This document shows, in pieces, positions 1-12,864 of a DNA stretch of 64,000 bases. Position 1 is the first letter of the stretch. The number at the start of each line of letters is the position of its first letter. The translations under genes were made by a program, and so were the position numbers. The DNA comes from Pelobacter seleniigenes DSM 18267. Its GTDB lineage: Bacteria; Desulfobacterota; Desulfuromonadia; Desulfuromonadales; Geopsychrobacteraceae. The stretch is taken from positions 1,500,501-1,564,500 of the forward strand of contig NZ_JOMG01000002.1 of the NCBI RefSeq assembly GCF_000711225.1, read 5' to 3'. The notes below the pieces were generated by a model. It was not told the origin of the DNA, ran no database searches, and saw only the letters and a program-made list of their open reading frames with translations.

Positions 1-41
1 AATGCCCTCAACAGCTTGATTGCCTGTTCAGATTTTTTCAT
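1..41 (-). CDS. Start of an unidentified gene, cut by the window edge
   Basis: The minus strand opens a reading frame with ATG at 41 that runs off the left edge. Only 13 codons are visible (MKKSEQAIKLLRA), too few to name a family. An in-frame GTG at 59 would add six residues and place the start inside the right-hand end of a DnaA box. Neither start has a convincing ribosome binding site. It would be the gene downstream of the EEP-family gene on the same strand. That it is a real gene is inference. Confidence 0.35.
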   Translation of the reverse strand, partial: MKKSEQAIKLLRA

Positions 42-51
42 GCTTAGCGAC

Positions 52-80
52 TTATCCACAAAATAAACAACTTATCCACA
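52..80. promoter_or_regulatory. Two perfect DnaA boxes, 20 bp apart
   Basis: TTATCCACA occurs at 52-60 and again at 72-80 in the same orientation. This is the strongest form of the DnaA box TTATNCACA. The second copy overlaps the stop codon of the EEP-family gene. The pair lies directly upstream of the partial gene starting at 41 and about two helical turns apart, which suits cooperative DnaA binding. The role (control of the partial gene, or titration of DnaA) is inferred. Confidence 0.6.
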
Positions 81-815
81 AACGGGATCAGGATGCTTGG
101 ATGCAATTCTTGCCGAGTTTTTGATCTTAAGAATCTTGCGTGTTTCTTTTGTTTCAACATCCAGAACCAGTGGCAGATGGGGGGAAGCCATTTTGGCAAG
201 CGAGGTCCTGATAACTTCTCCGGCCAAGGTGCGAATCGGACCGCGCAGATAAATCCGGTCGCGCCCCCAGAGGGGAAACCGACCTGGATAGTTAGCCCGC
301 CAGAGGGGAAGGGAAGCCCGTTTTAAATCGCGGGCGGAATGGAGTTGCCCCAGATCCCACAGCGGCAGCCCGAAGTCGCCAGCGACGATGGTTGCACAGG
401 GAAAAGAAGGGTTGTTAAGAATTTGCTCGCTTAATAACAACCGAACCTGTTCCAACCGCTGCCAAAGGTCCCAGGAAAGACTGACGTTGAACAAATGGAC
501 CCGCTCCTCCGCCCAATCGAGATCGGCACGCAGACAACGACCTCCGTAGCCGAGAGGGGACGCCTGAATATTATGGAGGGGAAAGCGTGACAGAAACGCA
601 CAGCCGCCTTCGGTTTCAGGCCCGTAGTGATTTAATCCGACCCGCTCGGACAACAGTTTGAGGCTGGTTGCACCGAGTGCTGAACCGATCCCCTGCAACA
701 GAACCAGATCGACATGCTGGGCACGGATCACCTTCGCACTCAATTCCGGTGTGAGTTTCCCGGAAGCGTTCAGCAATCCGTTGATGTGATAACTCATGAT
801 CCGGAATGTCGTCAT
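72..815 (-). CDS. Endonuclease/exonuclease/phosphatase (EEP) family protein, catalytic residues degenerate
   Basis: The 247-residue protein has the EEP (DNase I-like) order of motifs: an N-terminal SYHINGL segment, DLVLLQGIG near residue 40, AGDFG near 145, DRIYL near 185 and SPHLPLV near 215. In active members these read LQE, GDFN and SDH. Here the metal-binding Glu has become Gly, the Asn has become Gly and the Asp has become Pro, so the fold is likely kept while nuclease or phosphatase activity is doubtful. The ATG at 815 follows a purine-rich GGGAGAGGG. No signal peptide is visible, so it is probably cytoplasmic. It is the second-to-last leftward gene of the window; its substrate is unknown. 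Confidence 0.75.
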   Translation of the reverse strand: MTTFRIMSYHINGLLNASGKLTPELSAKVIRAQHVDLVLLQGIGSALGATSLKLLSERVGLNHYGPETEGGCAFLSRFPLHNIQASPLGYGGRCLRADLDWAEERVHLFNVSLSWDLWQRLEQVRLLLSEQILNNPSFPCATIVAGDFGLPLWDLGQLHSARDLKRASLPLWRANYPGRFPLWGRDRIYLRGPIRTLAGEVIRTSLAKMASPHLPLVLDVETKETRKILKIKNSARIASKHPDPVCG

Positions 816-877
816 CCCTCTCCCTTTATCCGGACAACACCCTTGAACATATCCGGTGCCGACGTTGGTTCATATCC

Positions 878-1444
878 TCAATTGAGCAACCTGACCGTCT
901 CAATAATAACCTGAGAGTCAGGATAATCTCTGAACAAAGCGCTTTTGGTAATGGTCTTAACCCGACCTATTTTTTCAACGACATCCATGCCTTCAATAAC
1001 TTTTCCAAACACGGCATAGCCGAATGCTCTTGCTGTCGGTCCGTTATGATTCAAAAATTTATTATCAACCAGGTTGATAAAAAACTGACTGGTCGCGCTG
1101 TTGATATCACTGGTTCGGGCCATGGCAATGGTTCCTTTGTCATTTTTCAGCCCATTGTCTGCTTCATTCTTGATCGGCGGGAGAGTCTCTTTCCGTGTTC
1201 CGGTCTGATCAAAACCGCCCCCCTGGATCATGAATCCACCGATCACCCGATGAAAAATTGTTCCATCATAAAAGCCATTTTGAACGTATTTGATAAAATT
1301 ATCGACTGTCTGCGGAGCTTTATCCGAATTCAGTTCAATTTTTATCATTCCCAGATTGGTTTTCATTTCAACGATCGGCCCGGCATAGGCAGCGGTCGTT
1401 GTCAAAGTCAGAACCGTAAATAAATAAAAAAGAACTTTGTTCAT
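878..1444 (-). CDS. ppiA: Secreted peptidyl-prolyl cis-trans isomerase, cyclophilin type
   Basis: The 188-residue protein is a single cyclophilin domain behind a signal peptide of about 21 residues (cleavage after AYA), so it should act in the periplasm on proline bonds of exported proteins. The active-site FHRVIGGFMIQGG segment (about residues 64-76) and the SQFFINL segment are intact. The tryptophan typical of cyclosporin-sensitive cyclophilins is Phe here, as in many bacterial forms. The length fits E. coli PpiA. It sits 62 bp upstream of the EEP gene on the same strand and may share its transcript. Confidence 0.9.
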   Translation of the reverse strand: MNKVLFYLFTVLTLTTTAAYAGPIVEMKTNLGMIKIELNSDKAPQTVDNFIKYVQNGFYDGTIFHRVIGGFMIQGGGFDQTGTRKETLPPIKNEADNGLKNDKGTIAMARTSDINSATSQFFINLVDNKFLNHNGPTARAFGYAVFGKVIEGMDVVEKIGRVKTITKSALFRDYPDSQVIIETVRLLN

Positions 1445-1612
1445 AGGGACTGCCTCTTTATCTGGATGATGAAAATAATCAAACCTCTGTCTTTGCCGCT
1501 CTTAATCGCTGAAAAGCACTATTCTCTTCTCATAAAATCAACAAGTTATCATATTTTTTTGGAATTTGAAGGCCCGCCAACAGTTTCCACACACTGTTAA
1601 ATGACCCTCTTT

Positions 1613-2629
1613 TCAGCTCATCAAGCTTTCTGGCTTCAGATCTCGCAGCATCAGATCGCTGACTGCCTGTCTGGGATCTTTATTCTGATAAAGGATTTGA
1701 TACATCTGCTCAATAATCGGAACGTCCACATTCAATTTATGAGCGAGTTGAAAAGCTGACAGGGTCGTTTTAACCCCTTCGGCAATCATGGTCATACCGG
1801 CCAGGATATCATCAAGCTTGCGCCCTTTTCCCAGTTCAATGCCGACACTACGATTACGGGATAGGTCTCCTGTACAGGTCAGCACAAGATCGCCCATTCC
1901 CGCCAAACCGGCAAAAGTGTCAGCTTTACCACCTAGTTTCAGGCCTAAACGGGTCATTTCCGCCAATCCCCGCGTAATCAGTGCGGCTCGGCTGTTATAA
2001 CCAAAGCCAAGACCATCGGCAACTCCGGCAGCAAGAGCAATAACATTTTTCATCGCTCCGCCAAGTTCAACCCCGATGACATCGGTATGAGTGTAAACCC
2101 GGAATTTTTCCGTGCTGAAAATCGTCTGAACTTGTTCTGCATAGGCAAGATCGCGCCCTGCGGCAACGACCGCTGTCGGCATCCCCTGGCTGACTTCCCG
2201 GGCGAACGAGGGTCCGGATAAAAAAACCAGCTGTTGGTGCATTGTTGCGGGAAGAAGTTCTTCAAAAATCTCCGACAGCAGTTTAAGGGTATTGTTTTCT
2301 ATCCCTTTTGATGCCGAAACAATGATAGTTTCAGGGCTGATATGGGGTAACGCCTGTTCAAGAACCTGGCGGGTTACTTGAGACGGAGCAACAAAAACCA
2401 GCATTTTTTTATCGCTCACCGCCTCTTTCAGCGAACTGGTAAAATGGAGGTTATCGGCGAGAACGATATCGGGAAGGTAGATATCATTGATCCTCTTCCG
2501 CTGCATCCTTTCCGTCAGGTCTGTTTCGTAACACCAGAGAGTAACACCATATTTTTTCTGAGCAAGCAGGTTCGCCAGGGTCGTTCCCCAACTTCCTGCA
2601 CCGATAACGGCATATTTGTTCTTCATCAT
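1613..2629 (-). CDS. gpsA: Glycerol-3-phosphate dehydrogenase [NAD(P)+]
   Basis: GpsA reduces dihydroxyacetone phosphate to sn-glycerol 3-phosphate, the backbone for phospholipid synthesis, in the cytosol. The 338-residue protein begins with the Rossmann motif GAGSWGTTLA (residues 10-19), carries the SASKGIE segment and the conserved LGGAMKNVIALAAG stretch around residue 190, and ends with the usual helical domain. The start is a doubled ATG; the first overlaps the TPR gene's stop by four bases, implying translational coupling. A 168-bp gap without a clear terminator separates it from the cyclophilin gene. Confidence 0.96.
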   Translation of the reverse strand: MMKNKYAVIGAGSWGTTLANLLAQKKYGVTLWCYETDLTERMQRKRINDIYLPDIVLADNLHFTSSLKEAVSDKKMLVFVAPSQVTRQVLEQALPHISPETIIVSASKGIENNTLKLLSEIFEELLPATMHQQLVFLSGPSFAREVSQGMPTAVVAAGRDLAYAEQVQTIFSTEKFRVYTHTDVIGVELGGAMKNVIALAAGVADGLGFGYNSRAALITRGLAEMTRLGLKLGGKADTFAGLAGMGDLVLTCTGDLSRNRSVGIELGKGRKLDDILAGMTMIAEGVKTTLSAFQLAHKLNVDVPIIEQMYQILYQNKDPRQAVSDLMLRDLKPESLMS

Positions 2630-3510
2630 ATCGCCTTGCTCTTTTTCTCGATGCGTTGTTCCAGATGTTTGATTTTTTCCTGAAGCAAAGACGGTCTAGG
2701 AAAATCGGTCAATTTGCGATATAGATCCAAAGCTTCCTGTAATAATCCTTCTTCTTCAAACATCCGTGCGAGGTTAAATTCCGCCTGACTGCGGTAACTG
2801 CTGTCAGGAAATCTGTCTATCAGCTGTTTCCAGCTTTGCTTCGCGGCTTCTGGACGATTTTCCAAAACCAGAATTCCCCCGCGCCGATACAATGCATCGG
2901 CGGTCAGCTCACTGTGCGGATAGTCTTCCAGTAATGTTTCGAGCTCAATCCGCGCCTGCGGATAATTTTCCAGCCGGAAATAACAGTCTGCTATTTCATA
3001 AAGATAACGGTCAGCGTTGTCTTTATCCAGTTCCAGCAGATGCTGATAGTAGCCGATGGCAGCGGAATAATCCCGCTGCGCATATTTGACAATCCACGCG
3101 GCTTCCTGCCGGGCCGGTAAGACATAGGTGCTTTCCGGATAATCATGTTCCAGTTGCAGATATGTCAACAGGGCCTGGGGCATATCTTTTCTGTCGTCCT
3201 GCCAGATACGCCCCATGCGAAACAATGCCTCTTCTGCAGCAGGGGTATGCGGGTAACGCTGTTTAAGCTTAACATAAGTCTGCTCTGCCAAGTCGAGCTG
3301 CCCCAGGCTCTCATATTCAACCCCTTTTGCCAATAAGCGCATCGGCAAAGTCAAACGGTAATCTTGAACATAGGGCAGTCCGATGATTCCCAACAGAATT
3401 ATCAGCAGGAAAAAGAGCAGCCAGGCTTTTCGGTTATTCGCTTTCCTCTTCAGCTCCCCCTGATTCTTCAATTCCTGCTTCAACTTCTTCTTCAACTGGT
3501 GCAGATTCAT
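2626..3510 (-). CDS. Membrane-anchored TPR-repeat protein
   Basis: A basic cytoplasmic N-terminus (about residues 1-29) leads into one transmembrane helix (about 30-48), followed by some 240 residues of tetratricopeptide-like helical repeats with BamD/YbgF-type spacing (for example [21 protein letters not shown]). It is probably an inner-membrane protein with its repeats in the periplasm, used for protein contacts. I place the start at ATG 3510, preceded by AGAAGGA; the longer frame to 3567 begins with TTG and has no ribosome site. The gene therefore begins 77 bp inside the end of gyrA. The order gyrA-TPR-gpsA is, from memory, usual in Geobacter relatives. The function is unknown. Confidence 0.8.
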   Translation of the reverse strand: MNLHQLKKKLKQELKNQGELKRKANNRKAWLLFFLLIILLGIIGLPYVQDYRLTLPMRLLAKGVEYESLGQLDLAEQTYVKLKQRYPHTPAAEEALFRMGRIWQDDRKDMPQALLTYLQLEHDYPESTYVLPARQEAAWIVKYAQRDYSAAIGYYQHLLELDKDNADRYLYEIADCYFRLENYPQARIELETLLEDYPHSELTADALYRRGGILVLENRPEAAKQSWKQLIDRFPDSSYRSQAEFNLARMFEEEGLLQEALDLYRKLTDFPRPSLLQEKIKHLEQRIEKKSKAI

Positions 3511-5947
3511 CCGTTGATTCCTTCTCGGCCAAGCGGGCGACCGAAACGATAAATTCGTCTTCTTCAAGAACCATCATCCGAACCCCCTGGGTGTTCCGAC
3601 CAATGGAACGGATATCTTTTACTCTGGTCCGCAGCAGTTTGCCGCGATTGGTGATAAACATCAGGTCGGAATCTTCATTGACCATTTTGATATCGACGAC
3701 TCGGCCGTTCCGTTCACTGGTTTTGATGGTGATAATGCCTTTCCCACCACGACTCTGAACCCGATATTCGGTAATATCCGTCCTTTTACCATAACCATTC
3801 TCAGTGATTGTCACCAGAGCCAGGGCTGTGTTATCGGTGACAGATTGTAAGCCGATGACCTCATCGTCCCCTTCCAGAGTCATGCCGCGCACTCCGCGCG
3901 CTGAGCGCCCCATCGGACGAACATTGGCTTCCGGAAAACGAATCGATTTTCCATTGCGACTGGCCAATAGCAGATCTCGCTTGCCATCGGTCAGACGGGC
4001 TTCTATCAGGCTGTCACCCTCGTCGATGGTCAGGGCGATAATTCCACCGGAACGGGGGTTGGAATAAGCCATCAGTTCAGTCTTTTTGATCGTCCCTTTG
4101 GCCGTAGCGGTAACGATATATTTGTCCTCTTCAAATTCCTTGACCGGAAGGATGGTGGTGACTTTCTCCTCCGGAGCCAGTTTCAGCAGGTTGACAATCG
4201 CCTTACCACGGGAGGCCCTCCCTCCCTGGGGAATTTCATGAACCTTCAGCCAATAGACTTTGCCAAGATTGGTAAAGATCAGCACGTAGGAGTGGGTTGA
4301 GGCCACAAACAAACTTTCAACAAAGTCTTCTTCCTTGGGCCTTACTCCGCTCCTGCCTTTTCCGCCACGCCGCTGTGCCCGGTACAGGGACACGGCATTG
4401 CGTTTGATATAACCGCCGTGGGTAACGGTCACCACCATGTTCTCTTCGACGATCATGTCTTCCAAGGTCAGATCGGCCGTTTTGTCGATGATTTCGGTAC
4501 GCCGCGGATTAGCGAATTTTTCCTTCAGCTCAATCAATTCATCCTTAATGATTTTAAGGATTTCAACTTCGCTCGCGAGAATTTCTTTGAGCCGGGCAAT
4601 CTGTGCCAGGATCTGTTCCAGTTCTTCGAGAATTTTGCTCTGCTCAAGACCAGTCAACCGGTGCAAACGCATATCCAGGATAGCCTGGGCCTGAATGTCG
4701 GAAAAAGAGAACCTGTTCATCAGGTTTTCTTTGGCGTCGGCAGGCGTAGCGCTGCTTTTGATAATCTGAATCACCTCGTCAAGGTTTTCCAGGGCAAGTT
4801 TCAAACCATGCAGAATATGGGCGCGTGCTTCTGCTTTCTTCAACTCGAAAATACAGCGGCGAGTGACAATTTCACGGCGATGGTCGATAAAACTATCCAG
4901 CACTTCGCGCAAAGTCATGATCTTCGGCTGGCCGCCGACAATAGCGAGCATGATAATACCGAAGGATGTTTGCATGGTCGTCATTTTATAAAGTTGATTC
5001 AAAATGACTCCTGGCACCATGTCCTTTTTCAGCTCAATGACGATGCGCATGCCATCGCGATCCGATTCGTCCCGCAGATCGGAAATTCCTTCAATTTTCT
5101 TATTTTTAACCAGTTCGGCAATTTTTTCGATCAAACGAGCTTTGTTGACCTGATAAGGAATTTCGGTAACGACAATCGCTTCCTTACCGGAGCGACGGTC
5201 AACCTCGACCAGGGCTCTGGCCCGCAACTGAATGATTCCCCGGCCGGTATGATAAGCTTCACGAATTCCTTCCTTGCCGTTAATAAAGCCAGCGGTTGGA
5301 AAGTCGGGGCCGGGAATCCTCTCCAGCAAATCCTCAGCACTGATTCTGGGGTCTTCAATGATAGCTACCAGTCCATCAATAACTTCGCCAAGATTGTGCG
5401 GGGGAATCTTGGTCGCCATACCAACCGCAATTCCCTCTGAGCCGTTGACCAGCAAATTCGGAAATTTGCATGGTAAAACCAACGGTTCTTCAAGAGATTC
5501 GTCATAGTTGGGCCCAAAATCAACGGTTTCTTTTTCGATATCGGCAAGCAGTTCATGGGACAAGCGGTCCATACGAATTTCGGTGTAACGCATGGCTGCA
5601 GCAGAGTCCCCGTCAATGGAACCGAAATTCCCCTGGCCATCGACCAGGGGATGACGCATGGAAAAATCCTGGGCCATCCGAACGATGGTGTCATAGACCG
5701 CACTATCCCCGTGCGGGTGATATTTACCGATGACATCACCGACCACCCGGGCGGATTTTTTATAGGGCTTGTTGTAGTCATTACTGAGGTCATGCATAGC
5801 AAACAGAATTCGCCGGTGAACCGGTTTCAAACCATCCCTGACATCCGGTAGAGCTCGCCCGACAATGACGCTCATTGCGTAATCCATATAGGATTTACGC
5901 ATTTCATCTTCTATATTTACGGTGACTTTATTCTCTTCAGACAACAT
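3434..5947 (-). CDS. gyrA: DNA gyrase subunit A
   Basis: The 837-residue subunit breaks and rejoins DNA during negative supercoiling. The catalytic tyrosine lies in [14 protein letters not shown] (about residue 122). The quinolone-determining stretch GDSAVYDT carries the Ser and Asp of drug-sensitive enzymes. The C-terminal beta-pinwheel contains the GyrA box QRRGGKG, which separates gyrase from topoisomerase IV. The tail is very acidic ([20 protein letters not shown]). It follows gyrB by 43 bp on the same strand, so the two are probably co-transcribed. Confidence 0.98.
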   Translation of the reverse strand: MLSEENKVTVNIEDEMRKSYMDYAMSVIVGRALPDVRDGLKPVHRRILFAMHDLSNDYNKPYKKSARVVGDVIGKYHPHGDSAVYDTIVRMAQDFSMRHPLVDGQGNFGSIDGDSAAAMRYTEIRMDRLSHELLADIEKETVDFGPNYDESLEEPLVLPCKFPNLLVNGSEGIAVGMATKIPPHNLGEVIDGLVAIIEDPRISAEDLLERIPGPDFPTAGFINGKEGIREAYHTGRGIIQLRARALVEVDRRSGKEAIVVTEIPYQVNKARLIEKIAELVKNKKIEGISDLRDESDRDGMRIVIELKKDMVPGVILNQLYKMTTMQTSFGIIMLAIVGGQPKIMTLREVLDSFIDHRREIVTRRCIFELKKAEARAHILHGLKLALENLDEVIQIIKSSATPADAKENLMNRFSFSDIQAQAILDMRLHRLTGLEQSKILEELEQILAQIARLKEILASEVEILKIIKDELIELKEKFANPRRTEIIDKTADLTLEDMIVEENMVVTVTHGGYIKRNAVSLYRAQRRGGKGRSGVRPKEEDFVESLFVASTHSYVLIFTNLGKVYWLKVHEIPQGGRASRGKAIVNLLKLAPEEKVTTILPVKEFEEDKYIVTATAKGTIKKTELMAYSNPRSGGIIALTIDEGDSLIEARLTDGKRDLLLASRNGKSIRFPEANVRPMGRSARGVRGMTLEGDDEVIGLQSVTDNTALALVTITENGYGKRTDITEYRVQSRGGKGIITIKTSERNGRVVDIKMVNEDSDLMFITNRGKLLRTRVKDIRSIGRNTQGVRMMVLEEDEFIVSVARLAEKESTDESAPVEEEVEAGIEESGGAEEESE

Positions 5948-5990
5948 TTATGCCTCCACTCCCGGCAGGGAAATACTTAATACCAACCAC

Positions 5991-9460
<3,470 letters not shown>

Positions 9461-9468
9461 TAATTTTA

Positions 9469-10584
9469 CTAAAGTCTCATGGGCATAATAACTGAAAGAT
9501 AATTATCATCGCTCTCAGGGCTTATGCGTCCTGGAGAAATATTGTCTTTTAAATTAAAAATTATATTTTCAGCTTTAATAACCTGTAAAATATCCATTAT
9601 ATATTTAGCATTAAAGCCAATCGAAATTTCGTCTGCATTATATGCAATATCCAATTCTTCTCTCGCATCACCCAAATCTGGATTTGAAGAACTCAGGACA
9701 AGAAAATCTTTATTAAAATTTAGTTTTATACCTTTTGATTTTTCACTTGATAAGATAGATATTCTTTTTAAAGAATGTAAAAATAGATCTTTATTTATTA
9801 CAGCAAAATTTTTTCCTTTTTCAGGAATAACTCTCTTATAATCAGGAAATTCTCCGTCAACCATTCTCATTATTAAAATTGTATTTTCATATTTAATTAT
9901 AAAATTATTGTCTGTAATTCCAATTTCAATATCTTGATCGGAGTTTTCAATTAATTTTCTAATTTCAAAAATGCCTTTTTTAGGTAAAATAAATCCTTCT
10001 TTAAATTTATCACCTAAATCACCATTTACTTTTCTTTGAACCATTGAAAGCCTATGGCCATCTGTTGATACAAATGTTAATAAATTATTATCCTCGATTC
10101 TCTCTTCTTTGACATAAATTCCAGTGAGATTAAATTTTGTTTCATCACTTGAAATTGAGAAGACAGTTTTATCAATCATTTCGTTAATTATATTTCCATT
10201 AACTTTAAATATATCATTATTAATTTCGGGGAATTTTGGAAAATCCTCGGGAGAAAGTCCAACGAGATTAAAGATAGATTTTTCACATTTAATCTCCACC
10301 CAAAAATTGCTTTTTGAGGTGAAATATACATTTTTATTGGGTAATTCCTTAATTATTTCAAAAAGTTTTTTTGCGGAGACGGTAATTTTACCCTCTTCTT
10401 TGATGGCGCAATTATGTTTGGTCTTCAGACCGACTTCCAAATCTGTTGCTGTTATCAGGATTTCTTCATTTTTAGCTTCAATGAGGACATTCGCCAGTAT
10501 TGGTATGGTATGGCGTTTTTCGATAATTCCCTGAACTTTTGTGAGTGCTTTAAGAAAGTCGTCTTTTGAGATTTCAAATTGCAT
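9469..10584 (-). CDS. dnaN: DNA polymerase III beta clamp
   Basis: DnaN forms the ring-shaped sliding clamp that tethers the replicative polymerase. The 371-residue protein begins MQFEISKDDFLKAL and shows the three-fold clamp architecture, ending in SVIMPMRL, the C-terminal signature of beta clamps. I chose ATG 10584 because GGAGG lies just upstream; the longer frame to 10599 begins with TTG. A gap of 219 bp with DnaA boxes separates it from dnaA, so it may be transcribed from its own promoter there. The gene is A+T-rich like its neighbours. Confidence 0.96.
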   Translation of the reverse strand: MQFEISKDDFLKALTKVQGIIEKRHTIPILANVLIEAKNEEILITATDLEVGLKTKHNCAIKEEGKITVSAKKLFEIIKELPNKNVYFTSKSNFWVEIKCEKSIFNLVGLSPEDFPKFPEINNDIFKVNGNIINEMIDKTVFSISSDETKFNLTGIYVKEERIEDNNLLTFVSTDGHRLSMVQRKVNGDLGDKFKEGFILPKKGIFEIRKLIENSDQDIEIGITDNNFIIKYENTILIMRMVDGEFPDYKRVIPEKGKNFAVINKDLFLHSLKRISILSSEKSKGIKLNFNKDFLVLSSSNPDLGDAREELDIAYNADEISIGFNAKYIMDILQVIKAENIIFNLKDNISPGRISPESDDNYLSVIMPMRL

Positions 10585-10803
10585 TTCGTCCTCCGTCAAC
10601 AGTGCATACTAAGTACTATATTAGTAATAATTTAATAGTAGTAACAGTAGTGGCTGTTTAAATGTTGATAAGTATCTAACCTATTAAAAAATAAAGAAAA
10701 ATTATTTCAAAATCGGTGTGGAAAATTTACCTATTTTGTTGCTCAATTGTGAACATTTTTTTTTATATCCCACTTAGGCAGGATTTTTACTATTTATCCA
10801 CAT
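10585..10803. other. dnaA-dnaN intergenic region with DnaA boxes (possible origin component)
   Basis: This A+T-rich 219-bp gap holds a perfect DnaA box TTATCCACA at 10794-10802, immediately after the dnaA stop, and two one-mismatch boxes in the opposite orientation: TTTTCCACA (10717-10725) and TTATCAACA (10663-10671). Origins flanking dnaA on one or both sides are established in bacteria. This gap either forms part of a bipartite origin or mediates DnaA control of dnaN. No open frame of note is seen. Confidence 0.5.
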
Positions 10804-12153
10804 TTAAGACCCCATCTTTTCCATGAGTTTTTCAACGGTCATTCTTGTATGCAGATCCTCTTCCATTTTTTTGTCTATTTTTTTTATGGCATGGATAATG
10901 GTGGAGTGATCCTTACCGCCGAATTTTGTGCCTATTTCCGGGTAGGAAAGATCAGTTAGTTTTCTGCATATATACATGGCAATCTGTCTTGGTAAAACAA
11001 GATTCTTTAATCTTTTCGATGATTTAAGTTCAATTGACTTAATTTGAAAATGTTCAGCGACGGTTTTTTGAATTTTTTCTATGGTTATTTCTTTGCTGTT
11101 TTCGATGATAATATCTTTTAATATGGTTTTTGCCATGTTTAAATTTATTGGTGTTGAAGTTAAGCTTGCATATGCTCCAACGCGGATTAAATAGCCTTCC
11201 AACTCCCGGACGTTGCTGGTGATTGAATTGGCCAGAAAGTAGGCGACATCTTCAGGGAGGTCAATTTTGTTTTGATCTGCTTTCATTTTGAGAATGGCCT
11301 GTTTTGTTTCCGTATCGGGTGATTGTATATCGGCGATAAGACCCCACTCAAACCTTGATCTTAACCTCTCTTCTAAATCCGGTATTTCTTTAGGAAATTT
11401 GTCCGAGGTTACAACTATTTGCTTATGAGATTCATATAAAGCATTAAATGTATGAAAAAATTCCTCTTGGGTACTTTTTTTACCTGCTATAAACTGAATA
11501 TCATCTATTAATAATATATCTATGGACCTGAATTTATTTCTAAATTCATCCATTTTTGCATGCCTTAATGAATTTATTAATTCATTAGTAAATTTTTCTG
11601 AAGAATAATAACAAACCTTTATATTATTATTCTTTTTAAGAACTTCATTTCCTATTGCATGAATAATATGTGTTTTTCCAAGTCCGACTCCTCCATATAT
11701 GAATAAAGGATTATATGTTGTAGCTGGATTATTTGATACTGCTAGAGCTGCTGCGTGGGCAAATTGATTTGATGGACCGGAAACAAATGTTTTAAAAGTG
11801 TAATTAGGATTAATGTTGGATATTTCAAAAAATTCATTTTTTGATTTATTATCAACATTTTTAACTGTTTCTTCTAGCGGCTCTTTTGGAGTTTTTACTT
11901 CTTTATTTTTAAGATTTCTATTTATTTGTATTTCAATATTAAAATTTATTTTAGATATTTCATAGAGTGTCTCGCATATTATTTGATTGTAATTTTCTTT
12001 AACCCAGTCCTTTATGAATTTATTTGGAACCTCCAATATTATATGATCATCTGATATTTCCTTGGTTTGGATTGGCTTTATCCAGGTGTTAATATTCTGA
12101 TCACTTATTTTACTTTTTAATTTATCAACGGCTTTTTCCCAAATATTCTTCAT
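10804..12153 (-). CDS. dnaA: Chromosomal replication initiator DnaA
   Basis: DnaA binds DnaA boxes and melts the origin. The 449-residue protein has domain I (about 1-80), a short Lys/Asn-rich linker, the AAA+ domain with Walker A GGVGLGKTHIIHA (about 155-167) and Walker B ILLIDDIQF, and a C-terminal DNA-binding domain with the signature GGKDHSTIIHAIKKI. The length is normal. The ribosome site before ATG 12153 is weak (GTGGAA). It is the last gene of the leftward block: transcription diverges between it and rpmH. Codons are very A+T-rich. Confidence 0.97.
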   Translation of the reverse strand: MKNIWEKAVDKLKSKISDQNINTWIKPIQTKEISDDHIILEVPNKFIKDWVKENYNQIICETLYEISKINFNIEIQINRNLKNKEVKTPKEPLEETVKNVDNKSKNEFFEISNINPNYTFKTFVSGPSNQFAHAAALAVSNNPATTYNPLFIYGGVGLGKTHIIHAIGNEVLKKNNNIKVCYYSSEKFTNELINSLRHAKMDEFRNKFRSIDILLIDDIQFIAGKKSTQEEFFHTFNALYESHKQIVVTSDKFPKEIPDLEERLRSRFEWGLIADIQSPDTETKQAILKMKADQNKIDLPEDVAYFLANSITSNVRELEGYLIRVGAYASLTSTPINLNMAKTILKDIIIENSKEITIEKIQKTVAEHFQIKSIELKSSKRLKNLVLPRQIAMYICRKLTDLSYPEIGTKFGGKDHSTIIHAIKKIDKKMEEDLHTRMTVEKLMEKMGS

Positions 12154-12373
12154 AATGATTCCACAAGTTATAAACAGCTGTGTATATCTCTAAAATGCTG
12201 ATTTTATTAAAAAAATAATTAAATATTGCGTATTTGAATGATTTTGGACCCCTACTATAATGCTTATTGGTTTTATCTTCCAGAATAAATTTGTCTTTCT
12301 TTTTTCTTGACTCTCTTAGGTTGTTGTGATTAATGATACTGCTTTGTCAAGAAATCAGTAATGGAGGAAAAGC
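12154..12373. other. Candidate replication origin between dnaA and rpmH
   Basis: The 220-bp gap is where gene orientation flips from all-left to all-right, as expected at a bidirectional origin. It contains a strongly A+T-rich stretch (about 12190-12245) suitable for unwinding. Near the dnaA start are two near-consensus DnaA boxes: TTATAAACA at 12168-12176 and, on the other strand, ATATACACA at 12179-12187, each with one mismatch. No perfect box lies here, so the working origin could instead be the gap on the other side of dnaA, or both gaps together. Confidence 0.5.
12307..12336 (+). promoter_or_regulatory. Possible sigma-70 promoter for rpmH operon
   Basis: TTGACT (12307-12312) stands 18 bp before TAATGA (12331-12336), about 38 bp upstream of the rpmH start. 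Both hexamers deviate from consensus and the spacing is at the upper limit, so this is only the best candidate in the gap. Confidence 0.35.
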
Positions 12374-12526
12374 ATGTCTAAGCGTACGTTCCAACCGAGC
12401 CGGATTAAAAGAAAGCGGACTCACGGTTTCAGAAAGAAGATGCAGACTAAAAATGGTCGCCAGACCCTTAGTAGGCGTCGGGCTCGTGGTCGGAAATCTC
12501 TTACCGTTTCCGTTCCACATAAATAA
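12374..12526 (+). CDS. rpmH: 50S ribosomal protein L34
   Basis: A 50-codon frame encodes [20 protein letters not shown] and continues with the Arg/Lys-rich sequence typical of L34, ending SVPHK. L34 is the smallest protein of the large ribosomal subunit. GGAGG at 12363-12367 lies seven bases before the ATG. The stop is followed after three bases by the rnpA start, the standard rpmH-rnpA arrangement next to dnaA. The protein is slightly longer than the usual 44-46 residues because of a C-terminal SLTVSVPHK extension. Confidence 0.97.
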   Translation: MSKRTFQPSRIKRKRTHGFRKKMQTKNGRQTLSRRRARGRKSLTVSVPHK

Positions 12527-12529
12527 TAG

Positions 12530-12862
12530 ATGGATGCATCTTTCCCCGGTTGTTTAAGAATTAGAAAATCGTGGGAATTCAGATTGATTAATAAAATGGG
12601 GTGTAAAATTTATGCACCCCATTTTATTCTCTTCAAGCTTCCTTCTAGTGCAAACAGTGCGCGTTTAGGGATTACTGCGAGTTCGAAAGTTGGAAACGCA
12701 GTACAAAGAAACCGAATTAAGAGGCTTATCAGAGAATACTTTCGAAAAAATATTTTTTCTCTTGATAAGTTGGATTATTCTGTCATTGTCAGAAGAGGCG
12801 TCTCACAAGTATCGTCGAAAATAATATTTGACGAGCTTCATCATATATTTACAAAGAAATAA
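12530..12862 (+). CDS. rnpA: Ribonuclease P protein component
   Basis: RnpA is the basic protein partner of the RNase P RNA in tRNA 5' maturation. The 110-residue product carries the family signature [12 protein letters not shown] (about residues 61-72) preceded by KVGNAVQ. The start ATG at 12530 is three bases after the rpmH stop, suggesting coupled translation. Composition shifts to A+T-rich from here. The RNase P RNA gene was not seen in this window. Confidence 0.93.
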   Translation: MDASFPGCLRIRKSWEFRLINKMGCKIYAPHFILFKLPSSANSARLGITASSKVGNAVQRNRIKRLIREYFRKNIFSLDKLDYSVIVRRGVSQVSSKIIFDELHHIFTKK

Positions 12863-12864
12863 TA

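Noticed and set aside
806-1423. 205-codon open frame antisense to the cyclophilin gene
   Set aside because: No ribosome site or recognisable domain; the cyclophilin on the other strand is certain.
4418-5440. 340-codon open frame on the plus strand
   Set aside because: It is antisense to the conserved core of gyrA, has no ribosome site and shows no family resemblance; it is a codon-bias shadow.
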